Shown here in pieces: positions 62,191-64,000 of a stretch of DNA of 64,000 nt. A program made the translations under genes and the position numbers. Source of the DNA: Pontimicrobium sp. SW4 (lineage in GTDB: Bacteria > Bacteroidota > Bacteroidia > Flavobacteriales > Flavobacteriaceae). The notes under the pieces are model-generated. The model made no database searches and had not been told where the DNA came from. It saw only the letters and a list, made by a program, of their open reading frames with translations. Numbering within the stretch: position 1 is the stretch's first letter; every line of letters begins with the position of its first letter. The stretch lies in contig NZ_CP157199.1 in assembly GCF_039954625.1 (NCBI RefSeq), forward strand, positions 248,001 through 312,000, read 5' to 3'.

Positions 62191-62208
62191 GTAATATTGC
62201 AATAATAC
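62191..62208. promoter_or_regulatory. Dyad in the arsR promoter, likely ArsR operator
   Basis: GTAATATTG-CAATAATAC has arms that match in 8 of 9 positions with no spacer. It lies 11 bases upstream of the -7 box and covers the -33 region, where a repressor would block transcription. ArsR-family repressors bind such AT-rich dyads. Binding is inferred. Confidence 0.5.
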
Positions 62209-62218
62209 AATTATTTTG

Positions 62219-62226
62219 TATATTTG
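62219..62226 (+). promoter_or_regulatory. Promoter -7 element of the arsR cluster (TATATTTG)
   Basis: A perfect TAnnTTTG match 17 bases before the arsR ATG at 62244, downstream of the 62191-62208 dyad. Confidence 0.6.
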
Positions 62227-62243
62227 TCATCTAAATCAAGATA

Positions 62244-62567
62244 ATGGGAGCGTCAAAAGTAGATATTTATTCAAATGAAATAAACGAAATTGCAGTTGTA
62301 GCAAAGGTGTTTTCTCACCCTGCAAGAGTAGCGATTTTACAATATATAAGTAAACAAGAGGCATGTATTTGTAATGATATAGTTGAAGAAATTGGATTAG
62401 CTCAAGCTACAATATCACAACACTTAAAAGTCATTAATGACGCAGGATTACTAAGAGGTACTTTTGAAGGAAAAAGCCTTTGTTATTGCTTAAATATTGA
62501 CCGATTTCAACAATTGCAAGAGCTATTTAATACATTTTTTAATAAAACAAAATTAAATTGTTGCTAA
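62244..62567 (+). CDS. arsR: ArsR-family metalloregulator
   Basis: A 107-residue winged-helix repressor. KVFSHPARVAILQYI at residue 22, then ACICNDIVEEIG with a Cys-x-Cys in the helix where ArsR proteins hold arsenite, the recognition helix LAQATISQHLKVINDAGLL near 55, and the wing RGTFEGKSLCYCLN near 77 with two more Cys. It ends KLNCC. The Cys pattern and the following genes support arsenite sensing. It would release the 62191-62208 dyad and switch on the cluster. Confidence 0.9.
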   Translation: MGASKVDIYSNEINEIAVVAKVFSHPARVAILQYISKQEACICNDIVEEIGLAQATISQHLKVINDAGLLRGTFEGKSLCYCLNIDRFQQLQELFNTFFNKTKLNCC

Positions 62568-62614
62568 CCTTATAATGACAATTAATAATATAACTCACAA
62601 GAAAATTAAAGTAT

Positions 62615-63112
62615 ATGAAAACTAAAGAATTATTTGAAGTTTTAAATGCACACCAAGACAAATCACTGTTGTTCGAATTTATGCCTAACGAGTTTGTAAA
62701 AGCAAATTATCATATTACCGAAGTAAAGCACTTAAAAATTGATTCTGTTGACTGTGGCTCAGGAATAGATGCTTGGAATGAAACTATTATTCAATTATGG
62801 GAAAGCCCTCTGGAAATTGGTAAACGCGATTTCATGAGCGTTTATAAGGCCTTAGGAATTTTAAACAAAGTAGGTAAAATGAAACCTTATGATATGGAAG
62901 CTGAGGTTAAATTTGAGTACAGTAATAAAACATTTCATACAGCGCAACTGTTTGTTAACGATTTCGAAATACGAGATAATAACTTAATTTTTAAGTTAGC
63001 CGTTGAGAAAACTGACTGTAAAGCGAAGACAGTTTGTGGTGTTGTAGATAAAGTTAAAGAAGTATTTGTGTCTGACGAGCTTTGTTGCACACCAGACGGA
63101 AATTGTTGCTAG
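62615..63112 (+). CDS. DUF6428 protein of the ars cluster
   Basis: A 165-residue protein matching the group called DUF6428, often found between arsR and arsC in Bacteroidota. Residues 20-60 read FEFMPNEFVKANYHITEVKH and VDCGSGIDAWNETIIQLWES. The C-terminal part has many Cys (TDCKAKTVCGVV, DELCCTPDGNCC), ending on a Cys pair. No enzyme motif is recognised. Arsenite binding by the Cys tail is an attractive guess only. It starts 47 bases after arsR. Confidence 0.78.
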   Translation: MKTKELFEVLNAHQDKSLLFEFMPNEFVKANYHITEVKHLKIDSVDCGSGIDAWNETIIQLWESPLEIGKRDFMSVYKALGILNKVGKMKPYDMEAEVKFEYSNKTFHTAQLFVNDFEIRDNNLIFKLAVEKTDCKAKTVCGVVDKVKEVFVSDELCCTPDGNCC

Positions 63113-63114
63113 TA

Positions 63115-63606
63115 ATGGATATTTCTATTCGAGCATTTAAAAAGCAAGATTGGAATTCGGTTTCAAGAATTTATGCTGAAGGTATTGCTACTGGAATTGC
63201 AACTTTTGAAACCGAAGTTCCTACTTTTGATGTTTGGGATGAAAAATTCATAAAAAAAACTCGTTTAATTGCTGAAGCTAATAATGATGTTTTGGGTTTT
63301 GCGGTACTATCTCAAGTTTCTAAGCGTAAAGTTTATAGTGGCGTTGCTGAGGTAACGCTGTATGTAGCAGAAAAGGAACGAGGTAAAGGAATTGGAAAAC
63401 TATTGTTAAATGCTTTGATAGAAGAAAGTGAAAAAGAAAACTTTTGGACTTTACAGGCTGGAATTTTCTCATCTAATAAAGCAAGTATAGAATTACATGA
63501 AAAATGTGGATTTAGAGTCGTGGGTATTAGAGAAAAAATTGGCAAACGTGATGGAAAATGGCATGATAACCACTTTTTAGAAAGGCGAAGTAAGTTAAAT
63601 AATTAA
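63115..63606 (+). CDS. GNAT acetyltransferase of the ars cluster (ArsN/Pat-like)
   Basis: A 163-residue GNAT protein of the phosphinothricin acetyltransferase type. DISIRAFKKQDWNSVSRIY at the start (in part), GIATGIATFETEVP near 23, AEVTLYVAEKERGKGIGKLLL near 80 (acetyl-CoA loop ERGKGIG) and NKASIELHEKCGFRVVGIREKIGKR near 118 (in part). Relatives in ars operons (ArsN) acetylate arsinothricin, an arsenical antibiotic; other relatives act on phosphinothricin. ATG 63115 is used; it sits 2 bases after the DUF6428 stop, so the two are co-translated. Confidence 0.82.
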   Translation: MDISIRAFKKQDWNSVSRIYAEGIATGIATFETEVPTFDVWDEKFIKKTRLIAEANNDVLGFAVLSQVSKRKVYSGVAEVTLYVAEKERGKGIGKLLLNALIEESEKENFWTLQAGIFSSNKASIELHEKCGFRVVGIREKIGKRDGKWHDNHFLERRSKLNN

Positions 63607-63612
63607 AAAATT

Positions 63613-63714
63613 CCTTCCCTTTTAAGGGAAGGTGTCACGAAGTGACGGAAGGGTTAAAAACCACCTCGTCTTTCGATTTATAAAATCGAAACCCACTCCT
63701 CCTTATAAAGGAGT
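63613..63714. repeat. Compound element of four hairpins between the GNAT gene and arsC
   Basis: Four inverted repeats follow each other: CCTTCCCTT/AAGGGAAGG (63613-63632), GTCAC/GTGAC (63634-63646), TTTCGATTT/AAATCGAAA (63671-63691) and CTCCTT/AAGGAG (63699-63713). This fits a multicopy intergenic element of Flavobacteriaceae. It lies inside the ars cluster and may lower or shape arsC expression. Confidence 0.65.
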
Positions 63715-63742
63715 AGAATTAAATTGAAGAAAAAATATTTTG

Positions 63743-64000
63743 ATGAAAAACATCCTAGTATTATGTACAGGAAACTCCTGTAGAAGCCAAATGGCACATG
63801 GCTATTTGAATCATTTTTTAGATAATAGAAAAGTAAAAGTATATAGCGCAGGCATTGAAACACATGGAATAAACCCTGGAGCTGCAGCAATAATGAAAGA
63901 AGATGGTATAGATATATCTAATCACACTTCAAATAATGTTGATGAATACAAAGATATTGATTTTGATTTCATCATTACTGTTTGCGATCATGCCAATGAA
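63743..64000 (+). CDS. arsC: ArsC-like arsenate reductase (LMW-PTP type), cut by the window end
   Basis: The first 86 codons of an open frame run to the window end. ILVLCTGNSCRSQMAHGYL at the start is the low-molecular-weight phosphatase P-loop with the catalytic cysteine in CTGNSCRS, and YSAGIETHGINPGAAAIMKEDGIDIS then fits the thioredoxin-dependent ArsC family. FIITVCDHANE at the cut carries the second Cys expected near residue 82. It would reduce arsenate to arsenite, with electrons from thioredoxin (trxB at 26130). An arsenite exporter probably follows outside the window. Confidence 0.88.
   Translation, partial: MKNILVLCTGNSCRSQMAHGYLNHFLDNRKVKVYSAGIETHGINPGAAAIMKEDGIDISNHTSNNVDEYKDIDFDFIITVCDHANE

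Noticed and set aside
1..64000. CRISPR array, prophage or insertion sequence
   Set aside because: No regularly spaced repeats, cas genes, integrase, transposase or phage structural genes were found on either strand.

Overview
This is a contiguous stretch of an AT-rich bacterial chromosome, almost certainly from a marine-type member of the Flavobacteriaceae (Bacteroidota). The evidence is a type IX secretion sorting tail on a metalloprotease, the Bacteroidota promoter -7 motif TAnnTTTG in front of many genes, gene orders typical of the family (prs-rplY-pth; ribF-HTTM-serS; rsmA-mgtE), and TTG or ATG starts with little Shine-Dalgarno signal. The genus cannot be fixed from the sequence alone. 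I see no phage, insertion sequence, CRISPR array or rRNA operon. There is one tRNA.

Layout. 1-2234: the end of an unknown gene, a deoxyhypusine-synthase-like gene, two small acidic proteins and a VOC protein. 2282-5951 (minus): three overlapping glycosyltransferase genes. 5995-8920 (minus): a membrane iron-sulfur protein and an FAD oxidoreductase. 9015-13496: a GH113-like lipoprotein convergent with pyruvate carboxylase. 13611-18982 (minus): a compact seven-gene operon matching the arsenosugar biosynthesis set (peroxidase-like protein, ArsS, TIGR04282, purine nucleoside phosphorylase, ArsM, DUF547, TIGR04283). 19164-27077: M16 peptidase, DsbD with a doubled N-terminal domain, class V aminotransferase, thioredoxin reductase. 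27196-44771: a histidine kinase and sigma-54 response regulator diverge from a long export operon (adaptor, ATPase, four paralogous MacB/FtsX-type permeases, a DUF2807 protein, a second ATPase, a TolC-type channel). 44829-59645: a housekeeping block with tRNA-Leu, prs, rplY, pth, a T9SS protease, ribF, serS, a TPR protein, rsmA, mgtE and others. 59655-62133: a membrane LuxR-type regulator with small accessory genes. 62244 to the end: an arsenic-response cluster (arsR, DUF6428, GNAT, arsC-like) cut by the window edge.

How the parts fit. Arsenic handling appears twice, 43 kb apart: conversion of arsenite into methylated, ribose-linked arsenic by the first cluster, and arsenate reduction under ArsR control in the second. 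Three proteins from these loci end in a Cys-Cys pair. The export operon is the best candidate for an under-described system. Between it and the divergent sigma-54 regulator lies a perfect 10-bp inverted repeat (29950-29989) followed by a near-consensus -24/-12 element, so the two-component pair probably switches the exporter on.

Multicopy-type palindromic repeats sit between genes and, unusually, inside two glycosyltransferase genes in frame (2842-3000 and 14141-14233). A separate short transcription unit at about 53042-53390 may encode a 23-residue membrane peptide and ends in a strong terminator.
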